A stretch of DNA of 64,000 bases from Methanobacteriota archaeon. Lineage in GTDB: Archaea > Thermoplasmatota > Poseidoniia > Poseidoniales > Thalassarchaeaceae. Position numbers and translations under genes: made by a program. Under the pieces are notes generated by a model that made no database searches, had not been told where the DNA came from, and saw only the letters and a program-made list of their open reading frames with translations. Of the stretch, positions 63,894-64,000 are shown piece by piece. Positions within the stretch are counted from its first letter, which is position 1. Each line of letters begins with the position of its first letter. The DNA is taken from positions 36,622 to 100,621 of the forward strand of contig PBGL02000007.1 in assembly GCA_002718995.2 (NCBI GenBank), given 5' to 3'.

Positions 63894-64000
63894 GTGACTG
63901 ACGTACTTGTAGTGTACAAGAAGAACTTCGAAGAGGTGCACGACAAAGCCCTAGAAATGGTTAGGGTGGCATTGGATGAGCTGGAAAGAGAAGGTTCTGT
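63894..64000 (+). CDS. Start of a probable NAD kinase-like protein, cut by the window end
   Basis: The frame reads (GTG) TDVLVVYKKNFEEVHDKAL, then EMVRVALDELEREGS, up to the last base. A VLVVYKK opening followed by a charged helix is typical of the N-terminus of ATP-NAD kinases, but too little is visible for certainty. The GTG at 63894 is preceded by GAAGGTG; an ATG at 63858 would add 12 residues. A TATATGG element at 63855-63861 may be its TATA box. Confidence 0.35.
   Translation, partial: MTDVLVVYKKNFEEVHDKALEMVRVALDELEREGS

Overview
The window looks like a gene-dense chromosomal segment from a planktonic archaeon. The best guess is the Marine Group II / Poseidoniales lineage of Thermoplasmatota; this is inferred from gene content, not from a marker tree. 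Archaeal markers are a class I lysyl-tRNA synthetase, aRF1 with NIKS and GGQ motifs, aIF2-beta, a Trm56-type tRNA methyltransferase, a NOG1-type GTPase, an archaeal UMP kinase and an XPD-like Fe-S helicase. They sit among bacterial-type functions: LipA/LipB with a complete 2-oxoacid dehydrogenase complex, dihydropteroate synthase and other pterin genes, a flotillin/NfeD pair and a polar amino-acid ABC importer. No gene-free stretch exceeds 300 bases. No CRISPR array, insertion sequence, integrase or rRNA was seen.

Layout. 1-450: end of purC. 497-4520: amino-acid ABC importer with unusual parts, namely a membrane-tethered binding protein whose two lobes appear in swapped order and a permease fused to an external Ycf48-like propeller. 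4517-7312: glutamate dehydrogenase and an HD phosphohydrolase. 7391-10575: ribbon-helix-helix regulator with an inverted-repeat operator candidate, XPD-like helicase, and an unknown protein. 10566-22536: two large surface proteins (2984 and 977 aa). 22654-22739: tRNA-Leu(UAA). 22741-23909: pterin gene pair (FolB-like and PTR1-like). 24011-32567: lipA, E1-alpha, E1-beta, E2, E3, lipB, then a class V aminotransferase and ubiX. 32631-34397: membrane M28 peptidase with a SAP domain.

34399-40328: argS, aRF1, pyrH, zinc-ribbon membrane protein, a 39-aa zinc-ribbon protein and NOG1. 40439-47988: unknown protein, pterin carbinolamine dehydratase, nitroreductase, quinone oxidoreductase, aIF2-beta, dUTPase, HTH-PRTase regulator, class I lysS, DUF2071, DCC-family protein and pseudouridine synthase. 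47991-52690: carA-carB. 52735-56295: Trm56, membrane protein, folP, TraB-family protein and DUF2061. 56342-64000: thiolase, flotillin, NfeD, two small membrane proteins, hotdog thioesterase, ABC exporter, lipoprotein and the start of a possible NAD kinase.

How the genes work together. The amino-acid importer next to glutamate dehydrogenase suggests peptide or amino-acid use. The lipA-to-lipB block can build a 2-oxoacid dehydrogenase and install its lipoyl cofactor. FolB-like, PTR1-like, PCD and DHPS genes, though scattered, point to tetrahydropterin or folate metabolism. The most unusual items are the importer with the apparently permuted binding protein, the SAP-domain membrane peptidase, and the giant surface protein whose transglutaminase-like domain lacks the usual His and Asp.
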